The position numbers and the translations under genes are program-made. Positions 54,942 to 64,000 of a stretch of DNA of 64,000 bases are shown piece after piece (within the stretch, counting starts at the first letter, position 1; each line of letters opens with the position of its first letter). The stretch lies in NCBI GenBank assembly GCA_009733775.1, contig WOGZ01000014.1:186001-250000 (forward strand), given 5' to 3'. Under the pieces are notes generated by a model. That model was not told the origin of the DNA, ran no database searches, and saw nothing but the letters and a program-made list of their open reading frames with translations. Source of the stretch: Alectoria sarmentosa. Taxonomy: Eukaryota > Ascomycota > Lecanoromycetes > Lecanorales > Parmeliaceae.

Positions 54942-56917
54942 TGCTGGGGGTTAGGTCGTTGCTGCTGTCGTGATGTCGGTATCCAATGTTGAAAGGGCAA
55001 AAGCTCTTGGGAAGGGGAAGGTTGGTCGATGGGACCGCCGGTCTTTAAGCAGCTCAAGGCCATTTCTGCCAAGGCTTGTTAAGCAGACCAATTTCTTGTT
55101 CGGTTTGTCTAGCATGCTGAGAGCCGTAAAGGATTCGCTCGCATGAATGAACAATTTGACAAGTTGGTGCAGAAATTTGGGTACTGATTGGATGACAAAG
55201 CTAGCGTGGGACAAGTTGAAGATAAGAAGGTTTATTGTGACTGACCAATGGTAGGTTACGTTGAGCCGTGGTATTGGATAAAAACTTGCATGAAAATTTG
55301 CAAGATGTATCCAGCAAGTGCAGACGATCTGAGGACGCGCGGTAGATGTATAGAATGCCTTTTCGTGTGTGCAGATCATTATCGCTACTGCGGATCCTAT
55401 TTGCCGTCTATTCAACGTGCCTTGACATTACCCATGACCATAACGAACCATCTTTGCAGAAGACATGTCATCCGGGAGATCACTAAGGCTTACCGGTCCG
55501 GCACCGTGGGACCGGGGTTTATCCCGAGGCCACGGTTACCTAGCTTTGTTGATCCCACGAACCCTGCATGGATCGAGCCACTCATTTTTATCCCTCGTCT
55601 GCCGGTTGTGAGAGATAGCTTGATGCTTATTACTTGCAGCTGCATGGATTTTCTTGATCGTCTTCCAGGGTTTTCCCATATCATGACAAGGCGGGTAGTA
55701 GAGCTGGATCTCATTGGTGCGCTTAGAGAGGTTAGAGTGAATTAACGGCTTTTGGCAATTATGTGCTAGGGTTTAGAGAGAATTAACGGCTTTTGGCAGT
55801 TGTATGCTTCAATATGTGAAATCCTGTGAAAGCTTGACGGGAGCGTCGTGAATAGCTTTTCGTACAAGACGGCTTGCTTCAAAGTGTGGCTGCGGCTGCA
55901 GAACGTTATCGCAAACTGTCTTCTTACTTCATATCGAGGTCGGCGTCCAAAATGTTGGACAGCGCTAGGAGCAGCCAGGCTGATGACCCCACTTTCCAAA
56001 GCCAGTCCTGTAGCGGGGAACCCAGAAGTGTCTCCAGAGAGAGCAACGATTGAACTCTAAGGGCTTCTTTGGAGTGTGATAGGAGCATCGAGCCCCAAAC
56101 TGGGTTCAGGCCAGGTGCGTTTCTGGAGCAGCTTGAAGCATGTACTACAACAATTGTATCCGGGCAACCCCTCGGACGGCGCAGGGTCGAGACTAGGGCA
56201 GTGCTATTTTGTCGCTCCCTCGCAGACGCTACTCAGCAAAAAGTCGTCCTTCAATGACAGTGTATTCCTGATATCAACACTGTCCCTCCCTGTCCCCTCG
56301 TCGTACCATCTTGTTAGTGCGAGTATCTGCTTCAAAGACTAACAATCAGATGCGAATTTAGGATTCTGTGCGATACCTATCATTCCTCTGGCATAGTCAT
56401 CAAGTATGGTCACGGCAGTAGACGTGGGAACATGGGCTCAAATGAGGACTCGGTCATGCGGTTGGAATTATGTAGGTAGGTAGCTGTCTTACTCAAGTGC
56501 AATCGGCCATACTTTTGAGTTTCTACCTTGTCCCAACACTAGCCCAATTGTAGCTAGTGAAGTCTCTGTGCCAACAGCGCGGCGCGATGATTGATCCGAG
56601 ATCTTGGCGCAGAAATCTTGGCGTTAAAAAGTTTTGACATCGACTTTCGTACCATACCGTCGCTCAGGAATTACTGACAATGCATTTTGATTCAAGAATT
56701 CTGTCGCCTATGAAGGAAAAGTCATACTTCCGAGGAAGCAGCATTAAAAAGTCCAGCTCGAGAAGATGCTTTCTATCCTCCAGTTCTCTCATCTCCCATC
56801 TCGTGCCATTTGAAGTCATCGACATCAGGCTCTCCACCTTCTATCTTCAAGTTTGCCACCTCATCAATCTAATGCACCTCTTCTCACAATCATATCCTGC
56901 TCTCATTCAGTTCTATT
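54942..56917. other. Intergenic, no supported gene
   Basis: 2 kb with unrecognised frames (54951-55415 minus, 55248-55745 plus, 56680-57165 plus). None shows a domain or splice support. The left part should hold the promoter of the dehydratase gene. A short direct repeat, GAATTAACGGCTTTTGGCA, occurs twice near 55739 and 55780. Confidence 0.45.
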
Positions 56918-58132
56918 CTATTCCTCTAGCTCTGCTTCCTCTCTACTCAACGCTTCCTCATTGTCCCCATCCGTTTCTTCTTCTTTTGCTTTATTCTCCT
57001 GCACTGCTACCTTCTCTTCCCACGCATCCTCGTTTCCCTCTTCAATCTCACCCCATTTCTCTAATGCTTCATGCTCAATTGCTCCCTGCTCATCATTTCT
57101 ACCCTCAGCCTCCGCCTCCTCCGCCCCGTGGCTGCTCTGATCCTCCGGAAGCCACCTATCGCTGAGATCTCGTCTATCACTTGTATAGCGACGAGTATCA
57201 CGGCTCAAAGTCTGATCATTGTAGATCCTGAAGTTCTTGCCCCATTTCTCTTTCATTTCCTCCAACAATTCCCACCCGATACCCTGCGGGTAGCCATAGG
57301 ACCAAGCACCAAATTTTGCGTCAATGATCACATTCCGCAAACCGTCTGACTCCAGCAAGATTCGTAGATCAGAAGCAGGGTTCAGGCAACATTGATCTGG
57401 GAACCAACCGCCGGAAGCATGCCAACCCACACGAACCGCGAGCTTCCTCACCCAAGCGCCAGCGTCGAATTTTATGCTATGGATCGTTGGTCGGCCGCTC
57501 TCATCCACCACATCAACAACGATAGCGAATGTATGAATATTTGCGCTAAGGAGGGCGGCGATATGGTGAGTGTAGACGAGAAATGTGTTTTCTTGATAGA
57601 ACGTTTCGCACGCTTCGCGTGCGATCTGAGCATTGGAGCCATCTTCAAACATCCACATCATTGCCGTGGCTGTGAGAGTGTTGCTGCAAGATAAGGTTTG
57701 GAAGTTCTCGTCGTACTGGATTGGATCCGCAGCGACGACAAGGTGGAAATGAATCTGGTCGCGGATCTCGCGTGGCAGGGTAAGGAATCCAATCTTCTCA
57801 GCATTAGCTGCATTGGGGTGAGGTGGAGCAGACGATTGAAGGATCTCTGTCTGGGCATGGTAGTGCGGCTGAAAGTCTGGTGTTGGTGTGCTCTCAGGCT
57901 GAGGAGACAGACGTTTAAGTTGTTGTTTGGTTTGTACGGTTGCAACCCCATACTGATTATCCGATTCTAGACGAGAACAACTGCCAGGTAGGGTTGTCAC
58001 CAGAACATCTATTGGATATGTCATGCCTTTCGTCGCAGGAAGGTAGACCGACAGAAAAAGGTCGAAAATGCTGATTACGAAGAAAAAGGGAAATGGAGAG
58101 GAGATTTGGGTGCTATTTGTAGCCGAAGGCAT
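56918..58132 (-). CDS. F-box-like/2EXR-type protein with acidic tail
   Basis: Single frame of 404 residues from the ATG at 58132. The recognisable part is FLTLPREIRDQIHFHLVV (about 116-133), the P-x-E-I-R-D motif of fungal F-box-like/2EXR proteins. The central part contains IHSIKFDAGAWVRKLAVRV and LRNVIIDAKFGAWSYGYP. From about 320 the chain is strongly acidic (GAEEAEAEGRNDEQGAIEHE). The first 31 residues include a hydrophobic run (FPFFFVISIFDLFLSVYL), so translation may instead begin at the Met codon at 58024. The function is unknown; members are thought to be F-box-related adaptors. Confidence 0.65.
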   Translation of the reverse strand: MPSATNSTQISSPFPFFFVISIFDLFLSVYLPATKGMTYPIDVLVTTLPGSCSRLESDNQYGVATVQTKQQLKRLSPQPESTPTPDFQPHYHAQTEILQSSAPPHPNAANAEKIGFLTLPREIRDQIHFHLVVAADPIQYDENFQTLSCSNTLTATAMMWMFEDGSNAQIAREACETFYQENTFLVYTHHIAALLSANIHTFAIVVDVVDESGRPTIHSIKFDAGAWVRKLAVRVGWHASGGWFPDQCCLNPASDLRILLESDGLRNVIIDAKFGAWSYGYPQGIGWELLEEMKEKWGKNFRIYNDQTLSRDTRRYTSDRRDLSDRWLPEDQSSHGAEEAEAEGRNDEQGAIEHEALEKWGEIEEGNEDAWEEKVAVQENKAKEEETDGDNEEALSREEAELEE

Positions 58133-58975
58133 CCCCTACTATCATGTGGAAAGCCAAGCTTATACACTGTCCGTGCTCTTCGTCTTTAAATCGGCAATGT
58201 GCGCCCTCCTAGTGCTGACAAAAATGACTTCTAGTCACATCCCGACCACCACCGAATGCTACCTTCCCCTCTTGCGTTGACCAGAACGGCTAACCAGTCG
58301 CATCCCGAGCTTCACCGAGCTTCACCTTCTGCACAAGTACTAGCCGAGTCTGACGACGATGCGTTGCCATTTCTGCTGACTACATCACCCATGACGCAAA
58401 GCCAAATAGTGATATAAGATTCAAGGTTGGGAGAAGAAAACAACATGCGCAGGATTTTCCATATTTACAAAAGCTCTTAGCGAAGACGCAGCCTGCCGGA
58501 AGGATTTCTATACTGGAGAATGCAGGATAGTAAGAGCGATGGCTTCAGGGTCGCAGAAGAATGATACATGCTATCTTACACAAAGATATTTTGGGAGAAG
58601 CATTGAGACTGAGGCGAGAAGGATAATGAGACATCTAGGACCTGTTGCCTTTCTGGACCCCTCATTATTAACAAAGAAACGATTGGTTACAGCAGCAAAC
58701 ACGGCCCCAAATAGCTGTCTAGTTCCGCGACCCACGAGGTTCCCCTAAGAAGTGCGCTACGGCAGCTTACTGGCACTCAAATACCAATGACTGAGACCAA
58801 ACTCAATGTTGCATTTGACTCTGGTTCTAGAAGCTCCCAGTGAGAAAACCTTTGCCACAGGAGTCGTGTGCTTTATATTACACATGTGAGGTCGTTAATC
58901 ATTTTCACATCCCACAAGTTATCGTCTACAATATGTTCAATTGTGCCGAAAGAGTTGAAATCCATCGTCATCATC
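58133..58975. other. Intergenic, no supported gene
   Basis: Upstream of the 58132 gene and the hydrolase relic. Only unrecognised short frames. Confidence 0.4.
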
Positions 58976-59971
58976 ATGTTAGCCAAAAGCTCTCTCTCTC
59001 AACCTTTCGATATTCAATGGCGAAAGACCCTTGTGAGCCTCGCACGAGCTGTGCCTCGACAATTCTTACATTCTACCTCCGAAGGTACACATCCTTTCAT
59101 CCTAAGCCTACCTTCTCGTGCCAAACGCACCATTCCAATCTACATCTTTGTGCCCGAAAACCAGACAAGAGCAAAGCTCGCAACCTACCCGTGGTCATTG
59201 ACTTGCACGACGAAGGTTTCGTCTATGGATCATGTCTTGAACAGAATCTACTTTGTGTAAAGCTTGCAAGAGAGCTTGGCTGTGTTGCTGCGAGCATGGG
59301 TTATCGGATGGGAACATCGAGCGAGCATCCTGCGGCGTTGGAAGATGTCGAGGATGTTTAAACGCGGTTTCAGACGCAACGGGGCCCGCCTACATCGAGC
59401 TGCGGAAAACAATATCAAGAAATACTCAAGAAAATGAAAGTTGTCGGATGAAGCAAGATGTTGAATTTGACAAGACAAGGACCGCTATCTCAGGCTTCAG
59501 CAGTGGCAACAACATAGCACTAAATCTCAATCTTTCGGTATTTCCACTGCACTTGAGATCGGATAGGCCAAGTCTGTTACCTTCAGATCTTCCTCATCTC
59601 ATACCAGTTCTTCTTTTCTACCCTCCTTTCGACTGCCATCAGCTTCCATCAGAACGCACAAGACCAGCTGGGCTCCCTTTTGCTAAAGGCCTCTGGGCCG
59701 ACTTACATGACAAGCTCAGGCCAACAGCCCTGCTGCGCAGCCAGGCAGGTTATCTGTGCGCGTCTTCTGGTCTGGCAGATGAAAGGGAACGCAAGACCAG
59801 GCAAGGCTGCTACTCGTATTGCCAAAACTGGACACACTCTCCGGACAGGACTCGATGCCAAGAAATTGGCTGTCAGTGGAGGAGAAAAGAACGAAAGCGG
59901 AGATATTTGACTCAGTGGTCGTATTCGCAGTGGCTACGTGGAAAATTCGATCGAAATGCAAAAATCTTGAA
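58976..59971 (+). pseudogene. Alpha/beta hydrolase fold-3 relic
   Basis: Pieces in three frames follow a fungal HSL-family esterase. LPVVIDLHDEGFVYGSCLEQ is at about 59188-59245, then KLARELGCVAASMGYRMGTS and HPAALEDVEDV. After a frameshift near 59358 come LNAVSDATG and RTAISGFSSGNNIALNLNLS. A further frame carries WLSVEEKRTKAEIFDSVVV near 59860-59925, the family C-terminus. The oxyanion motif HGGGF is changed to HDEGF and the nucleophile elbow GFSSGGN to GFSSGNN. The stretch expected to hold the catalytic His is missing. An additional frame change lies near 59160. It is not functional as read. Confidence 0.75.
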
Positions 59972-59982
59972 TGATATTGCGC

Positions 59983-61059
59983 TCAGCGTCTAATTATCGA
60001 ACAAGCTATCGATGGATTCTTGCCTTTATGAATCAACAGCTTCCGTGAAACCGTGCATATAGTTATTCCATCTGCAAATCTTTGGACGCCTCGAGGCAAC
60101 TTATCCTCCTCATTGGCGAATTTCTGGACCGAACGTTTGCCTGGATGGAATTCGAGAAACCCAATCAGATTGGTTTCAGCGAGACAGCAGAGGTCTGTCT
60201 CTGGAATATGCACGTTATCGGCATCAGACTTGAAGCTCGAGATCGCAGGTCCAAACGCGGGCTCTAGCTGTTCTGTTACCGCCTGTGTGATGCGGTAGAC
60301 CAAATCGCGAGCATCACTGCTCGGGTCTGTCTTATCGAATCCGAAATAGACTGGATCAACGAGCAAATCACGCGTAAGCATAACCTCCACAGTAGCGACA
60401 CGAAAGCCGAAAAGCGCTTTGAGCCTCTGGCAAATGGCGTTGAGCGACGCCCCTTTGAGCAAGAGTGTGCTGCAACTCAAGACTCTGATATGCAACTTTT
60501 GACGCTTGATGTCTGTACCTCCGAAGAGGTCAATAGCGCCGAGACTCCGCTCAAGTATCTCCGCGTAAATTTGGTAACCATCTACCTCCGCCATCGACCA
60601 GCCACAGAAATCAAGGTCGGCATTCCTCATCACAGGCGCGACTCTCTTGAGACGCTCTAGTCGTCCTATCATATCATCGTCTCCCCGGATAAAAAAGTCA
60701 TGAATATTGATGAAGAATCGAAAATTGCTTTCAGAATACAGGACTTCTTGAGCTTCACGGCTGATGACTTTCGAGACTCGGAGAACGGATAGGTGTAGCC
60801 CACCTTTTGTGTTGACATTTGACTGCCTATCGAAGAAATCACGGACGGATGGTTCACTATTGGACGGCTCAATATGGTAGGAATCACTATCGGAACATTC
60901 GTTGTAAAGACAGTCGTGCTGCGCTGTTGGCTTGTCGGCTAGGTAGCGGCCTTTGACCAGAAGTCGGTAGATCTCATCTCGAATCTCACGAGGGAGTTTA
61001 AAGAGGGGACAACCATGATCTGGGTCGCACGTTGGGATGCAGCTTGTGGTAGTGAACAT
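59983..61059 (-). CDS. F-box-like/2EXR-type protein
   Basis: Single exon of 358 residues from the ATG at 61059; the upstream in-frame GTG at 61149 is not required. The protein carries LFKLPREIRDEIYRLLV near its N-terminus and LSVLRVSKVISREAQEVLYS further on. These are the two conserved blocks of a fungal family related to F-box proteins. The rest (ADLDFCGWSMAEVDGYQIYA, LHIRVLSCSTLLLKG) is family-like but has no known activity. It is convergent with the hydrolase relic, its stop lying about 12 bp beyond the relic's last recognisable codon. Confidence 0.72.
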   Translation of the reverse strand: MFTTTSCIPTCDPDHGCPLFKLPREIRDEIYRLLVKGRYLADKPTAQHDCLYNECSDSDSYHIEPSNSEPSVRDFFDRQSNVNTKGGLHLSVLRVSKVISREAQEVLYSESNFRFFINIHDFFIRGDDDMIGRLERLKRVAPVMRNADLDFCGWSMAEVDGYQIYAEILERSLGAIDLFGGTDIKRQKLHIRVLSCSTLLLKGASLNAICQRLKALFGFRVATVEVMLTRDLLVDPVYFGFDKTDPSSDARDLVYRITQAVTEQLEPAFGPAISSFKSDADNVHIPETDLCCLAETNLIGFLEFHPGKRSVQKFANEEDKLPRGVQRFADGITICTVSRKLLIHKGKNPSIACSIIRR

Positions 61060-62687
61060 TATGCAGATAGGAATAGGAGAACTTGTAGAAGGGTGGAGAC
61101 TTTGAGGCAGGGGTAGTACCAGTAGCTCTGGTGAGAAGATCAGTGTCACCGTTCGTACTTGTACTAGCCGAGCGATTTGGGCTTGAAATAGGAAAGAATC
61201 GTGAGTGTGCGATTAAGTAGACATTTACGCGAAGTGTTGAAAGGGGTGACACAGAGGAGCGATGTGTTGACGGAATGGGAAACACTCGGCAATCAAGCGG
61301 CTCCACCAATCGGCATCATCACTCGCTCTGAGTAAGCGAGGCTTAGTCTCCTCGGCCGCAATTTCATGCTGAAGATTTTTGTAGTCTTTGCACGCTGGTC
61401 CTTGACGTACTTGAATTTGAATATTCGTGCCTCAGGACATCCGCAGTCATCAGTAACATGCGAACACCTCTGTCGAACGCATTAGCGTTTTTGGCCAAAC
61501 GCCCGCTATCCGTCAATCAATCGCGGCAGCCCAAGGGATTTTCAAAAGGTCATGTTGAAATGCTTGCTCTCGGATACTATTCCAGATCGCTCTCGGCCTC
61601 TTTACGCAACACTTTTGCCATTGGTCTCTTGCAGCTCTATCTCTAGATAAGAAAGCCCCTTCAAACCCCTCAGAGTTATAGAATTTATCAATGTTGTCTC
61701 TTATATACCTCACTGACGTTACGTCCCTGCCGATGCTTATAATGACCGCCTTAGCTTTACTTTCTTTACATGCGAAGATCTTTGTTTACGCAATCACTCG
61801 AAGTGCGAAAATCTTGTGATCGTCGAGAGCGCTCTTGTCTCGGTAATTTCTCCGCGGCATGCTTTCGGGGGTTCAAAGTTGACGCAGAAGCCTTTGTTGT
61901 ATTAGTCATGTCATCAGCACGACAAGGATGATAGACAATTGAAATTCCAACCGGCGGCCCCGCTTAAGGAAAATCGGACGTTTTGTCAAGAGAGCAGGCC
62001 AGGAAGTCACGGATACCCTGAAATGAGTCCTCGGCCGTGGATCAATTTGAATTTCTGCGTAAATGGTTATGGTCTGTGTAAATTAGTTGGGAAGCTTGTG
62101 AGATTCGGAAGAGCGCTGTGAGGGGTTGGCGGTGTCAGATCTAGGGCCGTGACTGAATTTTTAGGCGATGGGAGGTATGAATAGATCGAGCTTCAGCTTC
62201 GGTGCCGCAACTAATGTCGAGGAGACAGTTGAGAATCGGATTAAAAGTCATCTTCTAGAGTGAATTCAATGCCTATAATAGGTGAGGAATAATTTATTCA
62301 TGAGCTCTTGTCAAAAAAAGGAAAATGCATTCTACGATATCCTCTTCGCAAACTATTCTTCATTGAACAAGAGATGTTCGAACAGTATGTTGACCCTCAA
62401 TCGAATTAGTAGGATGGTTGATTGGTTGAGTTCGCGTGAGGCATGTAGGGCTGCAGTTCCTACATGCTGGTATCCGACTCATCATGACCACAACCAGCCT
62501 TCCCAAACGTTTTCCTCTTAGTGGCTCATAAGCAACCTTTCATGATCATATGATCTTCTAGATATATACTTCTTGAGTTGCCTCAAGACACGCGGCAGTA
62601 AGTGCAGATCGAAATTACGTAACCTTAGCATCAGGCTGGGTATCCGCTTATCAACGTCAGCGAGAAACGCCTGGGGTGATTTGCCCG
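61060..62687. other. Intergenic, no supported gene
   Basis: 1.6 kb with short unrecognised frames only. The left part is the likely promoter of the 61059 gene. Confidence 0.5.
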
Positions 62688-63458
62688 ATGTCTCAGAATC
62701 AATTTACACGCTGGCTTGAAGGCAGCGATGAGAGTCCTTGGCAATCCGGATTTGAGCTGCGGAGTACTGCTCCTCCACACGTTCAGTGTTTTGAGCCAGG
62801 CCTTGAAGACGAGATGTCCCCGCTTATTCGATTACAGACAGAGACGGGGCTGGAGCAACGTATCTCACAAGAGCTGGTGATGGTGGAAGATGATTTACCT
62901 CAGATTGGGCGGATGGAGAGCGATAGGCGCGTTCAGTCTGAGGTCCGCACGCTGGAGACAAGAGCGCTGAGGACGAACAATGAGCAGCCTCTAGAGCTCT
63001 CCGGTCTCGAGCTGAGGCACGGGTCTGATGCTGGAGAGAATTCAGCTGCAGTAGATGAGACCGAAGGCGGATCTTTGAGCAGCGAACGAGACGAGGGTGT
63101 CTCGAATACACCGCCCGATGATTTGAGTACCGAAGTTCCGTCAAATTCCTCGGAAAAATCTCCCCGTCAGATCTCGAGCGATGACACAGAATCTACGAAG
63201 CTTGACACGAAGACTAGGTGGGCCTTTCTGGACGAAGAACGGCGCAACGACAGTGATATAAATGTAGAAGACGCTATTCAAGGCCTTGAAAACCCAGCAC
63301 TTGATATGATACAGAGACCTGAGGTACCACCATCCATCATGGAACAGATTTCCATCATATCGAGTCAACATCCGGAAAGCCTTACAGAGGAGCAGTATCA
63401 AAACTTCCTGAAACATCCCCGTGAGAGACAGAAGCAATCGCTGCGGGTGTTTTTTTGA
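62688..63458 (+). CDS. Acidic hypothetical protein
   Basis: 256 residues from the first in-frame ATG (62688). The chain is acidic, Ser/Glu-rich and probably disordered (DETEGGSLSSERDEGVSNTP). It ends with a more ordered part, ERQKQSLRVFF, encoded at a run of seven T residues. In the neighbouring frame the sequence continues DNLAGLGPWFGVRKRMSQEE for about 27 codons. A one-base change in the T run, or an unrecognised intron, could therefore extend the protein. No family is recognised. Confidence 0.5.
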   Translation: MSQNQFTRWLEGSDESPWQSGFELRSTAPPHVQCFEPGLEDEMSPLIRLQTETGLEQRISQELVMVEDDLPQIGRMESDRRVQSEVRTLETRALRTNNEQPLELSGLELRHGSDAGENSAAVDETEGGSLSSERDEGVSNTPPDDLSTEVPSNSSEKSPRQISSDDTESTKLDTKTRWAFLDEERRNDSDINVEDAIQGLENPALDMIQRPEVPPSIMEQISIISSQHPESLTEEQYQNFLKHPRERQKQSLRVFF

Positions 63459-63602
63459 TAATCTAGCTGGTCTGGGACCTTGGTTTGGAGTGAGGAAGCG
63501 CATGAGTCAGGAGGAGAACTTGATCGGCGTCTGAGGCAGGGTGTGTAGCCGAACGAGGCTCTTATCATCAAAGGGAGTAAGATCTGATACAAATGATGAG
63601 TC

Positions 63603-63929
63603 ATGAAGGTCAACGAAACTTGGCGGATACTTCTGGGGTTTGAGGTAGAGCTTTTCCTTCTTGACGCCTATTCTGAGTTGATCGTGAAAACCAACGGCGC
63701 ATGGGCAATGGAAACGTTTGTGTGCGGTCATGCTAAGGAGGCACAAATCCTAGACAAATTCTATGACTCTTTCATCTACTCCGAACACCTGGCACAGAAT
63801 TCGTTCAATGCAGAGAATGTGGAGAGAGTAAACGAGAGTATTTACGCAAAAAAGAATATGATGCTAAACGATATGCCGGAGAATCACGAGTTTGAGCGAA
63901 TGTTGAAGGAGGCGCGAAAAGTGAATTGA
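63603..63929 (+). CDS. Hypothetical protein or 3' exon of the preceding gene
   Basis: 108 codons from the ATG at 63603. The sequence (ILLGFEVELFLLDAYSELIV, VCGHAKEAQILDKFYDSFIY) looks coding and ends with a helical charged tail (NHEFERMLKEARKVN). It lies about 145 bp after the preceding gene on the same strand, so it may be its last exon. No matching donor could be fixed. No family is recognised. Confidence 0.4.
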   Translation: MKVNETWRILLGFEVELFLLDAYSELIVKTNGAWAMETFVCGHAKEAQILDKFYDSFIYSEHLAQNSFNAENVERVNESIYAKKNMMLNDMPENHEFERMLKEARKVN

Positions 63930-64000
63930 GAGATGATAGAGACTAGGTACGGTAAGACGAAAGCTTTAGACCGAGCTGGATTCCATATGTAGATACATTC

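Noticed and set aside
55248..55745. 165-codon plus-strand frame
   Set aside because: Composition is Cys/Arg-rich without conserved pattern; it could be a short gene but cannot be supported.

Overview
This window looks like a filamentous ascomycete chromosome, probably a Dothideomycete (inferred from gene families and style, not measured). The supporting signs are genes with short introns (about 48-139 nt, mostly GT-AG), compact spacing, many F-box and integral-membrane 'rhodopsin-fold' proteins, and two AT-rich islands with the mutation pattern of repeat-induced point mutation (RIP). I see no rRNA, tRNA, CRISPR array or bacterial operon.

Layout. 0-24 kb is mostly ordinary genic sequence. It holds an unknown fungal N-terminal-domain protein cut by the left edge, a carotenoid oxygenase, a seven-TM rhodopsin-fold membrane protein, a damaged Na+/H+ antiporter gene, an F-box/LRR-like gene, a stomatin relic, a small mitochondrial-like hypothetical, a TIM-barrel isomerase/dehydratase, a hemerythrin-like protein, a RING plus bromodomain-like protein and a second F-box gene. 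24.66-30.62 kb is a RIP-degraded transposon with terminal inverted repeats and the remnant of a MULE transposase. 30.96-36.15 kb is one very large gene (1657 codons): a TMCO4/Mil1-type DUF726 hydrolase with a low-complexity N-terminus and a LEA-like tail. 36.4-38.5 kb is a SET-domain gene beside a decayed paralogue. 39.7-46 kb carries a small divergent gene, an aminoglycoside-phosphotransferase-like gene with an internal stop, and half of another rhodopsin-fold gene. Two F-box genes (46.8-47.8 and 50.3-51.7 kb) flank the second AT-rich island (48.0-49.98 kb), which contains inverted and tandem repeats. 53.1-54.9 kb is an enolase-superfamily sugar-acid dehydratase. The last 8 kb holds two F-box-like/2EXR-type genes around a decayed alpha/beta hydrolase, and two acidic hypotheticals.

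How it fits together. There is no single pathway here. The genes are a mix of housekeeping-like catabolic enzymes and fast-evolving accessory families. The notable theme is decay: at least five gene relics or interrupted genes show frameshifts or nonsense changes, and two islands show complete one-way C-to-T/G-to-A mutation. One inverted repeat pair is especially clear: 14 of 14 differences between its arms run in the RIP direction while every CpG is kept.

Limits: exon borders come from reading splice signals and keeping phase and family similarity. No alignment, expression data or database search was available.
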